Shown piece by piece: positions 30,786-40,668 of a stretch of DNA of 64,000 nt; within the stretch, counting starts at the first letter, position 1, and every line of letters starts with the position of its first letter. Where the stretch lies: NCBI GenBank assembly GCA_030680355.1, contig JAUXVF010000029.1:62001-126000 (forward strand), written 5' to 3'. Made by a program: the position numbers and the translations under genes. The stretch is from Caulobacter sp. Its GTDB lineage: Bacteria > Pseudomonadota > Alphaproteobacteria > Caulobacterales > Caulobacteraceae. Below the pieces are notes generated by a model, which made no database searches, was not told where the DNA came from, and was given only the letters and a program-made list of their open reading frames with translations.

Positions 30786-30942
30786 CCTTCTCCCCTTGCG
30801 GGAGAAGGTGGCCGCGAAGCGGCCGGATGAGGGGTCGCACCGGCGGGGCAGGCGCAGCGGACAGCCTGTCGAGGCCGCCGCCAGTCTTCGACCCCTCATC
30901 CGTCAGGCTTCGCCTGACACCTTCTCCCGCAAGGGGAGAAGG
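30786..30942. repeat. Intergenic inverted repeat family A, copy 3
   Basis: ccttctccccttgcgggagaagg ... ccttctcccgcaaggggagaagg. Confidence 0.85.
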
Positions 30943-31319
30943 AAACGCGCCCTTGATCTCATGCTGGCCAGCGCGCCCTCAACCGAGCGAGACTCCCGGG
31001 ACCGATAATCCCGGGACATCGCGGGACAAAGCCGGGACTCCCGCGCCAAATCGTCCGGCGCCGCGTCCCCTGTCGCCGAGGCGGCGCTAGAGTGAGCCAA
31101 TGACCCGTCGTGGAGACCGCCGCCGACGCCCGCGCACCCTGAGAGGCCATGGCATTGGCCAAACAGGGCGGGCCGCCGCCGCCACGGCGGTCGTGGTCGC
31201 CTCGGCCTCGCATCCGCCACGGCCTTTGGCGCCGGTTCCGGCGGTTTCAGCGCGATGGTGAGGACATCGGGGACACAAACCGAAGGGGTCCATGTCCCCT
31301 CCGGGCCCCGGCTTCATTT

Positions 31320-31327
31320 ATGGTTAA
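31320..31327. promoter_or_regulatory. Candidate CtrA half-site upstream of fliI
   Basis: ATGGTTAA = reverse complement of TTAACCAT. Confidence 0.4.
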
Positions 31328-31373
31328 AGCAACCTTGCCATGATGGCCGCTTGGGTAGTCCGGGGCCATCGCG

Positions 31374-32711
31374 TTGCGCAGTCTGATCGCCGCCGTCGAG
31401 CGTATCGAGCCGCTGTCGGTCTCCTGCCGGGTGGCGGGGGTCAACGGCCTGCTGATCGAGGCGCGGGGCGGCATGGCCCATCTGGCCGTCGGGGCCCGGG
31501 CCGAGATCGAGCGCCGTAACGCCCCGCCGCTGGCCGCCGAGGTGGTCGGCTTCCGCGAGACCCGCGCCCTGCTGATGCCGTTTGGGCCGGTCGAGGGCAT
31601 CGCCCCCGGGGCCGAGATCTCCATCCAGCCCGACGGCGGCATGGTCCGCCCCAGCCGCGCCTGGCTGGGCCGGATCGTCAACGCCTTTGGCGAGCCCATC
31701 GACGGCAAGGGGCCCCTGCCCCAGGGCGCGACGCCCTACGCCCTGCGCGCGCCGCCGCCGCCGGCCCACGCCCGCGGCCGCGTCGGCGAGCGGCTCGATC
31801 TGGGCGTCAAGGCGATGAACGTCTTCACCACCACCTGCCGCGGCCAGCGGCTGGGCATCTTCGCCGGCTCGGGGGTCGGCAAGTCGGTGCTGCTGTCGAT
31901 GCTGGCCCGCCAGGCCGACTGTGACGCGGTGGTCGTGGGGCTGATCGGCGAGCGGGGCCGCGAGGTGCGCGAGTTCATCGTGGAGACCCTCGGCGAGGAG
32001 GGGCTGCGCCGCGCCGTCGTCGTCGTCGCCACCTCCGACGAGCCGGCCCTGACCCGCCGCCAGGCCGCCTATATGACCATGGCCGTGGCCGAGGCCCTGC
32101 GCGACCAGGACCTGGAAGTGCTCTGTCTGATGGATTCGGTGACCCGTTTCGCCATGGCCCAGCGCGAGATCGGCCTGGCCGCCGGCGAGCCGCCGACGAC
32201 CAAGGGCTATACCCCCACCGTGTTCACCGAACTGCCCAAGCTGCTCGAGCGGGCCGGCCCCGGCCCCGTGCGGCCCGACGGCACCACGGCCGGGCCGATC
32301 ACCGGCCTGTTCACCGTTCTGGTCGACGGCGACGACCATAACGAGCCGATCGCCGACGCCGTGCGCGGCATCCTCGATGGCCACATTGTGATGGAAAGAA
32401 CCATCGCCGAGCGCGGACGCTTCCCGGCCATTAACGTCCTCAAGTCCATAAGTCGGACCATGCCCGGCTGCCAGCTGCCCCACGAACGCAAGATCGTCTC
32501 CGACGCCCGCCAGACCCTGTCGGCCTGGGCCAATATGGAGGAGCTGATCCGCATCGGCGCCTATCGCGCCGGCGCCGACCCCCAGGTCGACCGCGCCATC
32601 GCCCTCAATCCGGACCTCGAGGCCTTCCTGTCGCAGGACAAGGACGATCTCTCGACCCTCGACGAGGCCTTCGTCCGGCTTGACGCCATCCTGGCGAGCG
32701 ACGCGGCATGA
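31374..32711 (+). CDS. fliI: Flagellum-specific ATPase FliI
   Basis: [64 protein letters not shown] start is the first start codon after the in-frame TAG. Confidence 0.95.
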   Translation: MRSLIAAVERIEPLSVSCRVAGVNGLLIEARGGMAHLAVGARAEIERRNAPPLAAEVVGFRETRALLMPFGPVEGIAPGAEISIQPDGGMVRPSRAWLGRIVNAFGEPIDGKGPLPQGATPYALRAPPPPAHARGRVGERLDLGVKAMNVFTTTCRGQRLGIFAGSGVGKSVLLSMLARQADCDAVVVGLIGERGREVREFIVETLGEEGLRRAVVVVATSDEPALTRRQAAYMTMAVAEALRDQDLEVLCLMDSVTRFAMAQREIGLAAGEPPTTKGYTPTVFTELPKLLERAGPGPVRPDGTTAGPITGLFTVLVDGDDHNEPIADAVRGILDGHIVMERTIAERGRFPAINVLKSISRTMPGCQLPHERKIVSDARQTLSAWANMEELIRIGAYRAGADPQVDRAIALNPDLEAFLSQDKDDLSTLDEAFVRLDAILASDAA

Positions 32712-33118
32712 AGGCCATGGGCTCGCTGATCCGCATCTCGACCCATGAGGTCGAAACCCTGCAGAAACGGCTGGCCGACATCGTCGACCGCCGCACCGCC
32801 GCCGAGCTGCGACTGATCTTCCTCGACGCCGAGGGCGAGGCCGAGCTTGAGAACGCCCGCACCGACGCCGAGGCCGGCTGGTATCTGACCGGCTTCCGCG
32901 AAGGCCTCAAACAGCGCAAAGCCGCCGCCCAGACCCATCTCGACACCATCGCCCAGGAAGAGGCCGGCGCCCGCGACGCCCTGGCCGAGGCTTTCGAGGC
33001 GCTGAAGAAGTACGAACACGTCGCCGAAATCACCCGCGTCTCTGTCCGCAAGGAAGCCGCCAGGCGCGAAACCGCCGCCCTCGACGAACTGGGGCTGCGC
33101 AGAGCGGCAAGGTCGTGA
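32708..33118 (+). CDS. fliJ: Flagellar export protein FliJ
   Basis: Short coiled-coil protein immediately downstream of and overlapping fliI. Confidence 0.8.
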   Translation: MKAMGSLIRISTHEVETLQKRLADIVDRRTAAELRLIFLDAEGEAELENARTDAEAGWYLTGFREGLKQRKAAAQTHLDTIAQEEAGARDALAEAFEALKKYEHVAEITRVSVRKEAARRETAALDELGLRRAARS

Positions 33119-34293
33119 AGACGGGGCCCAGATCCTCCCCCCTCGGGGGAGGTGTCTCGGCGAAGCCGGGGCGGAGGGGGTCCGCTCCGGTCGCGGGTGA
33201 CCCCCTCAGTCAGGCCTTCGGCCTGACAGCTCCCCCACAGGGGGAGCATCTCCCCTCCCGCCGCCTGATCCTCGCCTCGGGCCTGGCCCTGGCCGCCTGC
33301 GGGCGCGAGCCGGCGATGAGCCAGCCGATCGCCGAACCGCCGCTCAAGTCGCTGGCGAATTTCCCCATCGGCGTCGCCGTGCGCGCGCCGCAGCTGGCCG
33401 AGCCGGACGCCGCCGCCCTCGCCGCCCGCCATTTCTCCCAGCTGACCGCCGAGTGGGAGATGAAGATGGAATATGTCGTCCAGCCGGACGGCAGCTTCCG
33501 TTTCGACCGCGCCGACGCCATCGCCGCCTTCGCCCGCCAGCACGGCCAGCGCCTCTTCGGCCATACCCTGCTCTGGTACGCCAACGAGCCGGAGGGGTTC
33601 GCCCGGCTGGACGAAAGCCGGCAGAGTTTCGAGGGCGCGCTGCGCAACTACATCACCGCCATGGTCAGCCGCTATCGCGGCCTGGCCTCGGGCTGGGACG
33701 TGGTCAACGAGCCGGTGATGGAGAACGGCGAGGGCCTGCGCGAGAGCCTGTGGACCCGCAAGCTCGGCCAGGTCGGTCACTTCAAGGTCGCCTTCGAGGC
33801 CGCCCGCGCCGCCGACCCGGCCGCCGTGCTGTTCATCAACGACTACCATCTCGAAAGCCGGCCGGCGAAGCTGCGCCGCTATATGCAGCTGATCGAACAG
33901 CTGCTGGCGCAAGGCGTGCCGCTCGGCGGCATCGGTTGCCAGACCCATTGCGGCGCCGACCTGGCGCCGGGGGCGATCACCGCCACGCTCAAGGCCCTGG
34001 CCGGCTTTGGCCTGCCGATTCATCTGTCGGAGATGGACGTGTCGGTGGTCGATGGCGGGCTGCTCGCCGGCCGCGCCGAAGCCCTGCGACGGCAGGCGGG
34101 GCTCTATGCGGAAGCCATCGACGCCTTCGCCGCCCTGCCCGATCGCCAGCAGTTCGCCTTCACCGTCTGGGGTTTGCGCGACAAGGACAGCTGGCTGAAA
34201 CGGGAGAACGCCGCCGATGCGCCGATGCTGTTCGATGACGCCGGCCGGCCGAAACCGGCCTTCGCGGCCGTCGTCGACGCCCTCAGGCGTTGA
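33115..34293 (+). CDS. Endo-1,4-beta-xylanase, GH10 family (5' end uncertain)
   Basis: HTLLWYANEPEGF, SGWDVVNEPVMENGEGLR, FINDYHLES, IGCQTHCG, HLSEMDVSV, TVWGLRDKDSWL; lipobox LALAAC lies downstream of a repeat element. Confidence 0.85.
   Translation: MKTGPRSSPLGGGVSAKPGRRGSAPVAGDPLSQAFGLTAPPQGEHLPSRRLILASGLALAACGREPAMSQPIAEPPLKSLANFPIGVAVRAPQLAEPDAAALAARHFSQLTAEWEMKMEYVVQPDGSFRFDRADAIAAFARQHGQRLFGHTLLWYANEPEGFARLDESRQSFEGALRNYITAMVSRYRGLASGWDVVNEPVMENGEGLRESLWTRKLGQVGHFKVAFEAARAADPAAVLFINDYHLESRPAKLRRYMQLIEQLLAQGVPLGGIGCQTHCGADLAPGAITATLKALAGFGLPIHLSEMDVSVVDGGLLAGRAEALRRQAGLYAEAIDAFAALPDRQQFAFTVWGLRDKDSWLKRENAADAPMLFDDAGRPKPAFAAVVDALRR
33134..33246. repeat. Intergenic-type inverted repeat (family C) inside the 5' end of the GH10 ORF
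   Basis: cctcccccctcgggggagg...cggcgaagccgggg...cccctcagtcaggccttcggcctgacagctcccccacagggggag. Confidence 0.75.
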
Positions 34294-34672
34294 AGGTCGG
34301 CGGGTTGACCGGCTTTTTCAGCACATGGTCGGCGTCGCTGGCCTGGCGCAGGGCGCGCAGGTCGTCGGCGATGCGGAAGATGGCCACGTAGAACTCGCAG
34401 AACGACCGCCACAGCAGCGCCAGCACCAGACAGACCAGCAGGCCCGCGACCGTCACCGGCAGGGCCAGCAGCTTGCCGACGATGTTGTCGTCGTTGAAGG
34501 CCACGCCGACCGCGGCCCCGATGGCGCCGAAAGCGCCGAGCAGGAGCACGCCCAGCCCTGCCCAATAGATCAGGTGAATCACCGGACCGGTCATCAGGCG
34601 GTCAAAGGTCAGCATATCCCAAAGCAGGGAGCCGCCTGATCCACGATTCTTTTTCGGTTTGGCCGGAGCCAT
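34283..34672 (-). CDS. DUF4282-like membrane protein
   Basis: LLWDMLTFDRLMTGPVIHLIYWAG...LWRSFCEFYVAIFRIADDLRAL. Confidence 0.8.
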   Translation of the reverse strand: MAPAKPKKNRGSGGSLLWDMLTFDRLMTGPVIHLIYWAGLGVLLLGAFGAIGAAVGVAFNDDNIVGKLLALPVTVAGLLVCLVLALLWRSFCEFYVAIFRIADDLRALRQASDADHVLKKPVNPPTFNA

Positions 34673-34853
34673 GCGCAGCTTTTCCCCGGCGACGCCCTCG
34701 TCGCCTTCCTTGTCGCATCTCTATCGGCGCGCGGCGCTGGGGGCAATGCTGACGCGCGTGCGAAATCGAAGCGCGGTTTCCCCTGGGGGACCGCCTTGCG
34801 GCGGGGGCGGCCGGACCGATACGGTTGACGAAACCAGGCAGGAAGGGCTCCCG

Positions 34854-35666
34854 ATGAGCGCGCAAGACCGTATTTCCGTGACCGTGACCGATGGCGTCGC
34901 CGATGTTCGCCTCACCCGCGCCGACAAGATGAACGCCCTGGACGACGCTATGTTTCAGGCCCTGATCGACGCCGGCGAGCGACTCAAGACCGAGCCGGGC
35001 CTTCGGGCGGTGGTGCTGTCGGGCGAGGGTCGCGCCTTCTGCGCCGGGCTCGACATGGGCAATTTCGGCAAGATGGCCTCGGGCGAACGCAAGGGCGGCG
35101 ACGGCCTGGTCGACACCCCGCGCACGCCCGGCGGCGCCAACCGCGCCCAGCAGGCGGTCATGGTCTGGCGCGAGATCCCCGTGCCGGTCATCGCCGCCGT
35201 GCATGGCGTGGCCTTCGGCGGCGGCTTCCAGCTGACCCTGGGCGCCGACCTACGGTTCGTCACCCCCGACGCCCGGCTGTCGATCCTGGAGATCAAATGG
35301 GGCCTGGTGCCCGACATGGGCGGGGTCGTGCTGATGCGCCACCTGGCCCGCGACGACGTCATCCGCGAACTGACCTGGAGCGGCCGCCAGTTCACCGGCG
35401 TCGAGGCGCTGGAGTACGGCTTCGCCACCCGTGTCTGCAGCGAGCCCCATGCCGAAGCCATGGACCTGGCCAACGAGATCGCCAGCAAGAACCCGCACGC
35501 CATCCGCGCCGGCAAGCGGCTGTTCACCCTCGCCGCCGGCGACGATCAGGTCGAGATTCTCAAGGCCGAATCCGTCGAACAGGGCGCGCTGATCGGCTCG
35601 CCCAACCAGATAGAGGCGGTGATGTCGGGCATGCAGAAGCGGCCGGCGACCTTCGCGGACGTCTAG
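34854..35666 (+). CDS. Enoyl-CoA hydratase (crotonase family)
   Basis: GEGRAFCAGLDMGNF, AAVHGVAFGGGFQLTLGADLRFVTPDARLSILEIKWGLVPDMGG. Confidence 0.93.
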   Translation: MSAQDRISVTVTDGVADVRLTRADKMNALDDAMFQALIDAGERLKTEPGLRAVVLSGEGRAFCAGLDMGNFGKMASGERKGGDGLVDTPRTPGGANRAQQAVMVWREIPVPVIAAVHGVAFGGGFQLTLGADLRFVTPDARLSILEIKWGLVPDMGGVVLMRHLARDDVIRELTWSGRQFTGVEALEYGFATRVCSEPHAEAMDLANEIASKNPHAIRAGKRLFTLAAGDDQVEILKAESVEQGALIGSPNQIEAVMSGMQKRPATFADV

Positions 35667-35669
35667 GGC

Positions 35670-36011
35670 CTACTTCAGCACCTTGCCGATGGCGCCGCCG
35701 ATCAGACCGGTGACGGCTGAGCTGACGGCGCCGAGCAGCAGGATTTCCTTCGGCGTATCGCCCCAGGCGACGGAAGCGGCGATGCCGATCAGGGCGCAGA
35801 CGCCGCCGGCGATCACCCCGCCGATCAGGCTGTCGAGCCAGCCCCCCTTCAGGGCCCGGCCATAGATCAGGCCGGCGACCAGCGAGATAGCCAGCCCGCC
35901 GAGCATGAAAACATTGTCCCGCACAAACGGCACGAAATGGCCGGCGACGATCATCGCCAGCTGAGCGGCCGTGCCGATGCCGGTCGCGTTGAGCAACGCT
36001 CTGGAATTCAT
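35670..36011 (-). CDS. Small hypothetical membrane protein
   Basis: 113 aa with several hydrophobic Gly/Ala-rich segments. Confidence 0.6.
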   Translation of the reverse strand: MNSRALLNATGIGTAAQLAMIVAGHFVPFVRDNVFMLGGLAISLVAGLIYGRALKGGWLDSLIGGVIAGGVCALIGIAASVAWGDTPKEILLLGAVSSAVTGLIGGAIGKVLK

Positions 36012-36155
36012 GGGGCGTCTCCCTGTGATTGGCCGGGAGCTTGCCGCAAATCGGCGGAGATGGGGAGTCGGGGCGGCTGACGCCCAGGGAAGAGGGAGGA
36101 GGCGCTAGAGGTCACGGGCAGCCGTCCGCATGACGCCGAAGCCACGCTCTGCCCC

Positions 36156-38249
36156 CTAAACCTGCCCCACCGTCTTGAGCTTGGCCCGCGGATGGACCTC
36201 GTTCTGGCTCATCACCACGGTCTGGCCGCGGAAGCGTTCGATGATCGATCGGACATAAGGCCGGATCTGCGGACTGGTCAGCAGCACCGGCGAGTCGCCG
36301 GCCAGGGCCGCCCGTTCGAAGGCCTCGCGGACGCCGCGAATAAATTCCTGCAACTTGCTGGGCGCCATCGCCAGCTGCTTTTCCTCACCCTGGCCCATCA
36401 GAGCCTCGCCGAAGGCCGCCTCCCATTCGGGCGACAGGGTGACGATCGGCAGGGCGCCGTCCTCGCTCCGGTTGGCCCAGCAAAGCTGACGGCCCAGACG
36501 CGCGCGGACGGCCTCGACCAGCTGGGTGATGGAGGCGGTGTGCGGCGCGGCCTCGGCGACGCCTTCGAGGATGGTCTGCAGGTCGCGGATCGAGACGCGC
36601 TCGCGCAGCAGGGCCTGCAGAACGCGCTGCAGGCTGGTGCCGGTGACGATGGCGGGCACCACGTCGTCGGCCAGCTTCTTCTGTCCCGGGCTCAGGTCGT
36701 TGATCAGCTTCTGCACCTCCGCGTAGGAGAGCAGGTCGGCCATGTTGTCCTTGAGGATCTCGGTCAGGTGGGTGGTCAGGACCGTGGCCGGGTCGACGAT
36801 GGTGTAGCCGCGGAACGTGGCCTCTTCCTTCAGCCCCTCATCGATCCAGGTGGCCGGCAGGCCGAAGGCCGGCTCGCGCACATGGTCGCCGGGCAGTTCG
36901 ACCTGGCCGCCGCGCGGATCCATGGCCATCAGCGAACCGATGCGGACCTCGCCCGCGCCGCATTCCATCTCCTTGATGCGGATGCAATAGCCCTGGGTCG
37001 CCAGCCGCATGTTGTCGAGGATGCGGACCGGCGGCATGACGAAACCGAAGTCCGCCGCCAGGGTCTTGCGCAGGGCGCGGATCTGGTCGGTCAGCTTGCG
37101 GCCGTCTAGGTCGTTGATCAGGGCCAGCAGGCCGTAGCCCAGCTCGATCTTGACGTCGTCGATGGCCAGGGAGGCGGAGATCGGCTCCTCCTCCGCCTCG
37201 GCGACCGGCGCCGCCTCGATCTTGACCTCAGGTTCGGCGGCCTTTTTGGAGCGACGCCAGGCCAGTACGCCGGTGGCCACCGCCATGACGATGAAGGGCA
37301 GCTTGGGCATGGCCGGGATCAGGGCGATGATGCCCGACAGGGCCGAGACCATGCCGAGACTGGCCGGGTTCATGGCCAGCTGGGTGATCAGGGCCTGGTT
37401 GGCGGAGCCTTCGACCCCGGCCTTGGAGACCAGGAAGCCGGCGGCGATGGAGATGATCAGGGCCGGCACCTGGCTGACCAGACCGTCGCCGATGGTCATC
37501 AGCGTATAGGTGGTGGCGGCCTGGGCGGCCGGGATCTTGTGCTGGATGACCCCGATCAGGATGCCGCCGACGATATTGATGGCGACAATGATAAGGCCGG
37601 CCACGGCGTCGCCGCGCACGAACTTGCTGGCGCCGTCCATGGCCCCGAAGAAGGTCGATTCCTGCTCCAGCTCCTTGCGCCGCCGCTTGGCCTCGTCCTG
37701 CTCGATCAGCCCCGAGGACAGATCGGCGTCGATGGCCATCTGCTTGCCGGGCATGGAGTCGAGGGTGAACCGGGCGGCGACTTCGGCGATCCGGCCCGAA
37801 CCTTTGGTGACGACGACGAAATTGACCAGCACCAGGATGGCGAAAACGATCACCCCGATGATGTAGCTGCCGCCCATCATCAGCTCGCCGAAGGCCTTGA
37901 TGATCTGGCCGGCGCCGTGCGCGCCTTCGTGACCATGGCTGAGAATGAGCCGCGTCGAGGCCAGATTCAGGCCGAGGCGGAACAGGGTGGTGACCAGCAG
38001 CACCGTCGGGAAGGCCGAGAATTCGAGCGGCCGTTTGATCAGCAGCGCCGTCATCAGGATCAGCACGGCGCTGGTGATCGACAGCGACAGCAGGATATCG
38101 AGAACAAAGGCCGGGATCGGCAGGATCAGCAGGACGATGATCCCGATGACCCCGATCGCCAGCCCGACCTCGCTGCGCACCAGCCAGCCCCAGGCGCCAC
38201 GCGCCGAGGGCCGCTGGTTCGTCAACGCACTGAGGCCGACATTTGCCAT
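36156..38249 (-). CDS. flhA: Flagellar biosynthesis protein FlhA
   Basis: ILLSLSITSAVLILMTALLIKRPLEFSAFPTVLLVTTLFRLGLNLASTRLIL; VVTKGSGRIAEVAARFTLDSMPGKQMAIDADL. Confidence 0.98.
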   Translation of the reverse strand: MANVGLSALTNQRPSARGAWGWLVRSEVGLAIGVIGIIVLLILPIPAFVLDILLSLSITSAVLILMTALLIKRPLEFSAFPTVLLVTTLFRLGLNLASTRLILSHGHEGAHGAGQIIKAFGELMMGGSYIIGVIVFAILVLVNFVVVTKGSGRIAEVAARFTLDSMPGKQMAIDADLSSGLIEQDEAKRRRKELEQESTFFGAMDGASKFVRGDAVAGLIIVAINIVGGILIGVIQHKIPAAQAATTYTLMTIGDGLVSQVPALIISIAAGFLVSKAGVEGSANQALITQLAMNPASLGMVSALSGIIALIPAMPKLPFIVMAVATGVLAWRRSKKAAEPEVKIEAAPVAEAEEEPISASLAIDDVKIELGYGLLALINDLDGRKLTDQIRALRKTLAADFGFVMPPVRILDNMRLATQGYCIRIKEMECGAGEVRIGSLMAMDPRGGQVELPGDHVREPAFGLPATWIDEGLKEEATFRGYTIVDPATVLTTHLTEILKDNMADLLSYAEVQKLINDLSPGQKKLADDVVPAIVTGTSLQRVLQALLRERVSIRDLQTILEGVAEAAPHTASITQLVEAVRARLGRQLCWANRSEDGALPIVTLSPEWEAAFGEALMGQGEEKQLAMAPSKLQEFIRGVREAFERAALAGDSPVLLTSPQIRPYVRSIIERFRGQTVVMSQNEVHPRAKLKTVGQV

Positions 38250-38273
38250 AACTACGGGCGCCTGTTGTTACGG

Positions 38274-39644
38274 TCAGGCCGCATGAGAGCCCAGTCCGGC
38301 CTGTGGCGCGGGCACCGGAACCCCGGACTCGGAGTATTCCTTCAGCTTGTTGCGCAGGGTCCGGATCGAGATCCCCAGGATGGTCGCGGCGTGGGTGCGG
38401 TTGCCCAGGCAGTGACCCAGGGTGTCGAGGATCAGCTGCTGCTCGACCTGGGCGACGGTCTGGCCGACGAAGCCGCGGCTGACCGCGTCGGCGGCCATCG
38501 ATGCGTTGCGCGCGACCGCGGAGTCCGCCGTCGGCGACATGGGCTGGCCGTCGGGCAGCCGGATCGCGAACTCCTCAATCTCGGGCCCGCTCGACAGCAG
38601 CACCGCCCGGTGCATGGCGTTTTCCAGCTCACGGACGTTGCCGGGCCAGTTGTGCGCGGCCAGGCGACGGCGCGCTTCCGCCGACAACGGCCGGTCCGGG
38701 GCGCCGTTTGCCGCGGCGTATTTCTTCACGAAATGCTCCGACAGGGCCACGATATCGCCTGGACGTTCGCGCAGCGCCGGCAGGCGCAGGTTCACGACGT
38801 TGAGCCGGTACAGCAGGTCCTCGCGGAAGATGCCGTCGCGCACGGCCTGGGCCAGGTCGCGGTTTGAGGTGGCGATGACCCGGATGTCGACCTTGACTGG
38901 CTTGCCGCCGCCGACGCGGTCGATCTCCCGCTCCTGCAGGGCGCGCAGCAGTTTGGCCTGCAGGCGGCCGTCCATTTCGCTGATTTCGTCCAGCAGCAGG
39001 GTGCCGCCGCTGGCTTCCTCGAACTTGCCGATACGGCGGGCCACGGCGCCGGTGAAGGCGCCCTTCTCATGGCCGAACAGTTCGCTTTCGAGCAGGTTTT
39101 CAGGGATGGCGGCGCAGTTGACGCTGATGAAAGCCTTGTTGGCCCGGCGCGACTTGGTGTGGACATAACGGGCCATCACCTCCTTGCCGACGCCGCTTTC
39201 GCCGGTGATCAGGATCGAGGCGTCGGACGGCGCGATCTGGTCTGCCAGCTTGATCACCGTCTCCATGATCGGGTCGCGGGCGACCAGCGGACGGTTGTCG
39301 TCGCCGATGGCCGCCAGCACCGCGGCGATGAGGTCGGCCTCCGCCGGGAGGGGAATGAACTCCTTGGCCCCGGCCCGGATGGCGTCGCCGGCCCGGCGGG
39401 CGTCGGCGCCCACGCCGCAGGCCACCACTGGCACGCGGATGCGTTCGGCCTCGTTGGCGGCGATCAGGCCGGCGATATCGAGCTCGTAGTCGACCATCAG
39501 CAGGTCGGCGCCCTGCCCGGCCCGCAGGGCCTGGGTGGCGGCGGCCACCGTCTCGACGTGAGCCACCTTCGCCCCTGCCGACATCGCCATCTTCACGGCG
39601 AGTGAGAGCTGTCCATTCAATCGTCCGACGACCAGAAGCCGCAT
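38274..39644 (-). CDS. flbD: Sigma-54-dependent flagellar regulator FlbD
   Basis: ILITGESGVGKEVMARYVHTKS, ELFGHEKGAFTGA, GGTLLLDEISEM AAA+ domain and Fis-type HTH; follows fliN. Confidence 0.93.
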   Translation of the reverse strand: MRLLVVGRLNGQLSLAVKMAMSAGAKVAHVETVAAATQALRAGQGADLLMVDYELDIAGLIAANEAERIRVPVVACGVGADARRAGDAIRAGAKEFIPLPAEADLIAAVLAAIGDDNRPLVARDPIMETVIKLADQIAPSDASILITGESGVGKEVMARYVHTKSRRANKAFISVNCAAIPENLLESELFGHEKGAFTGAVARRIGKFEEASGGTLLLDEISEMDGRLQAKLLRALQEREIDRVGGGKPVKVDIRVIATSNRDLAQAVRDGIFREDLLYRLNVVNLRLPALRERPGDIVALSEHFVKKYAAANGAPDRPLSAEARRRLAAHNWPGNVRELENAMHRAVLLSSGPEIEEFAIRLPDGQPMSPTADSAVARNASMAADAVSRGFVGQTVAQVEQQLILDTLGHCLGNRTHAATILGISIRTLRNKLKEYSESGVPVPAPQAGLGSHAA

Positions 39645-39674
39645 AGCTGTTCTCCTTTACTCAACGGAGGCCGT

Positions 39675-40016
39675 TCAGGCCGCCGAGTCGCCGTCCTTGA
39701 TGATTTCAGTCATGGTCACGCCGAGACGGTCATCGACGACGACGACCTCGCCGCGCGCCACCAGGCGGTTGTTCACATAGATGTCGATGGCCTCGCCGAC
39801 CTTGCGGTCGAGCTCGAGCACGCTGCCTTGACCCAGCTGGAGAAGCTGGGCGACCGACAGATTGGCGCGCCCCAGCACCGCCGAAATATTCACCGGCACA
39901 TCGAAGACCGGCGCCAGATCAGCAGCCGTCTTTTCGTCCATGTCGATCGGGGCGTCCGAGGCCAGGGCCTCGTCGGCGGCGAATTCATCAAGGGTCAGAT
40001 CGGTGTCATCAGCCAT
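39675..40016 (-). CDS. fliN: Flagellar motor switch protein FliN
   Basis: VFDVPVNISAVLGRANLSVAQLLQLGQGSVLELDRKVGEAIDIYVNNRLVARGEVVVVDDRLGVTMTEII. Confidence 0.96.
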   Translation of the reverse strand: MADDTDLTLDEFAADEALASDAPIDMDEKTAADLAPVFDVPVNISAVLGRANLSVAQLLQLGQGSVLELDRKVGEAIDIYVNNRLVARGEVVVVDDRLGVTMTEIIKDGDSAA

Positions 40017-40668
40017 GGTCGGCCTCGCTGGCGGGAATCAGGGGTTCGGCGTGTTGCCCTTCGGCGACGAGCGCCTCATCAAGGGCCGCCGCCACGCGAT
40101 CTGCGGCGGCGGCGGGGTCAAAGGCAGCCTTGCCGTCGCCCCAGTCGAGGACGAAAGCGGCGGTGGGCAGGGACGGATCGGCGCGGACGGTGATCCGGCC
40201 TTCGTGGCCGATCGCTTCGGCGGTCTGGTTGAGCGCGGCCTGGACGCGGCCTTCCAGCCCCTCGGCCACACGGACGACGAGGCGCGGCTGGGCCTCGACC
40301 TCGCGCGCCAGGGCTTCCAGAGCGGCGGTGACCGGGGCGTCGGGAAAACGGTTCAGCGCGGCGTCGGCGATGCGGCGGGCGGCGGCCATGGCCAGGCCGG
40401 CCGAGCCGACGCGGTGATCATGGGCCACGCTCGCCAGGGCCGACAGCGAGGCGCGGGTCGCGGCGGCGATGTCGGCCAGGGCGTCGGCGACGTCCCGCTC
40501 GGCCTGGGCCAGTCCCGACCGTTCTCCCTCGGCAAGGGCTTCGCTGCGGATTCGCTCCACCTCGTCGGCGGAATAGGAGCGGCGGATGGTCGGCGGCTGA
40601 TAGGCGATGTCGCCGGTGTCATCGAACACCGTGGCGAAGTCGAAGAGTTTGGGCGCGGCGCCGGTCAT
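40009..40668 (-). CDS. flbE: FliH/FlbE-like flagellar protein
   Basis: Position between fliG and fliN; charged N-terminus and FliH-like C-terminal region RITVRADPSLPTAAFVLDWGDGKAAFDP. Confidence 0.75.
   Translation of the reverse strand: MTGAAPKLFDFATVFDDTGDIAYQPPTIRRSYSADEVERIRSEALAEGERSGLAQAERDVADALADIAAATRASLSALASVAHDHRVGSAGLAMAAARRIADAALNRFPDAPVTAALEALAREVEAQPRLVVRVAEGLEGRVQAALNQTAEAIGHEGRITVRADPSLPTAAFVLDWGDGKAAFDPAAAADRVAAALDEALVAEGQHAEPLIPASEADHG

Noticed and set aside
31222-31245. Second sigma-54-like site TTTGGCGCCGGTTCCGGC upstream of fliI, similar to the flgK promoter
   Set aside because: GG-N10 is followed by GG rather than GC and the TTGC -12 element is missing
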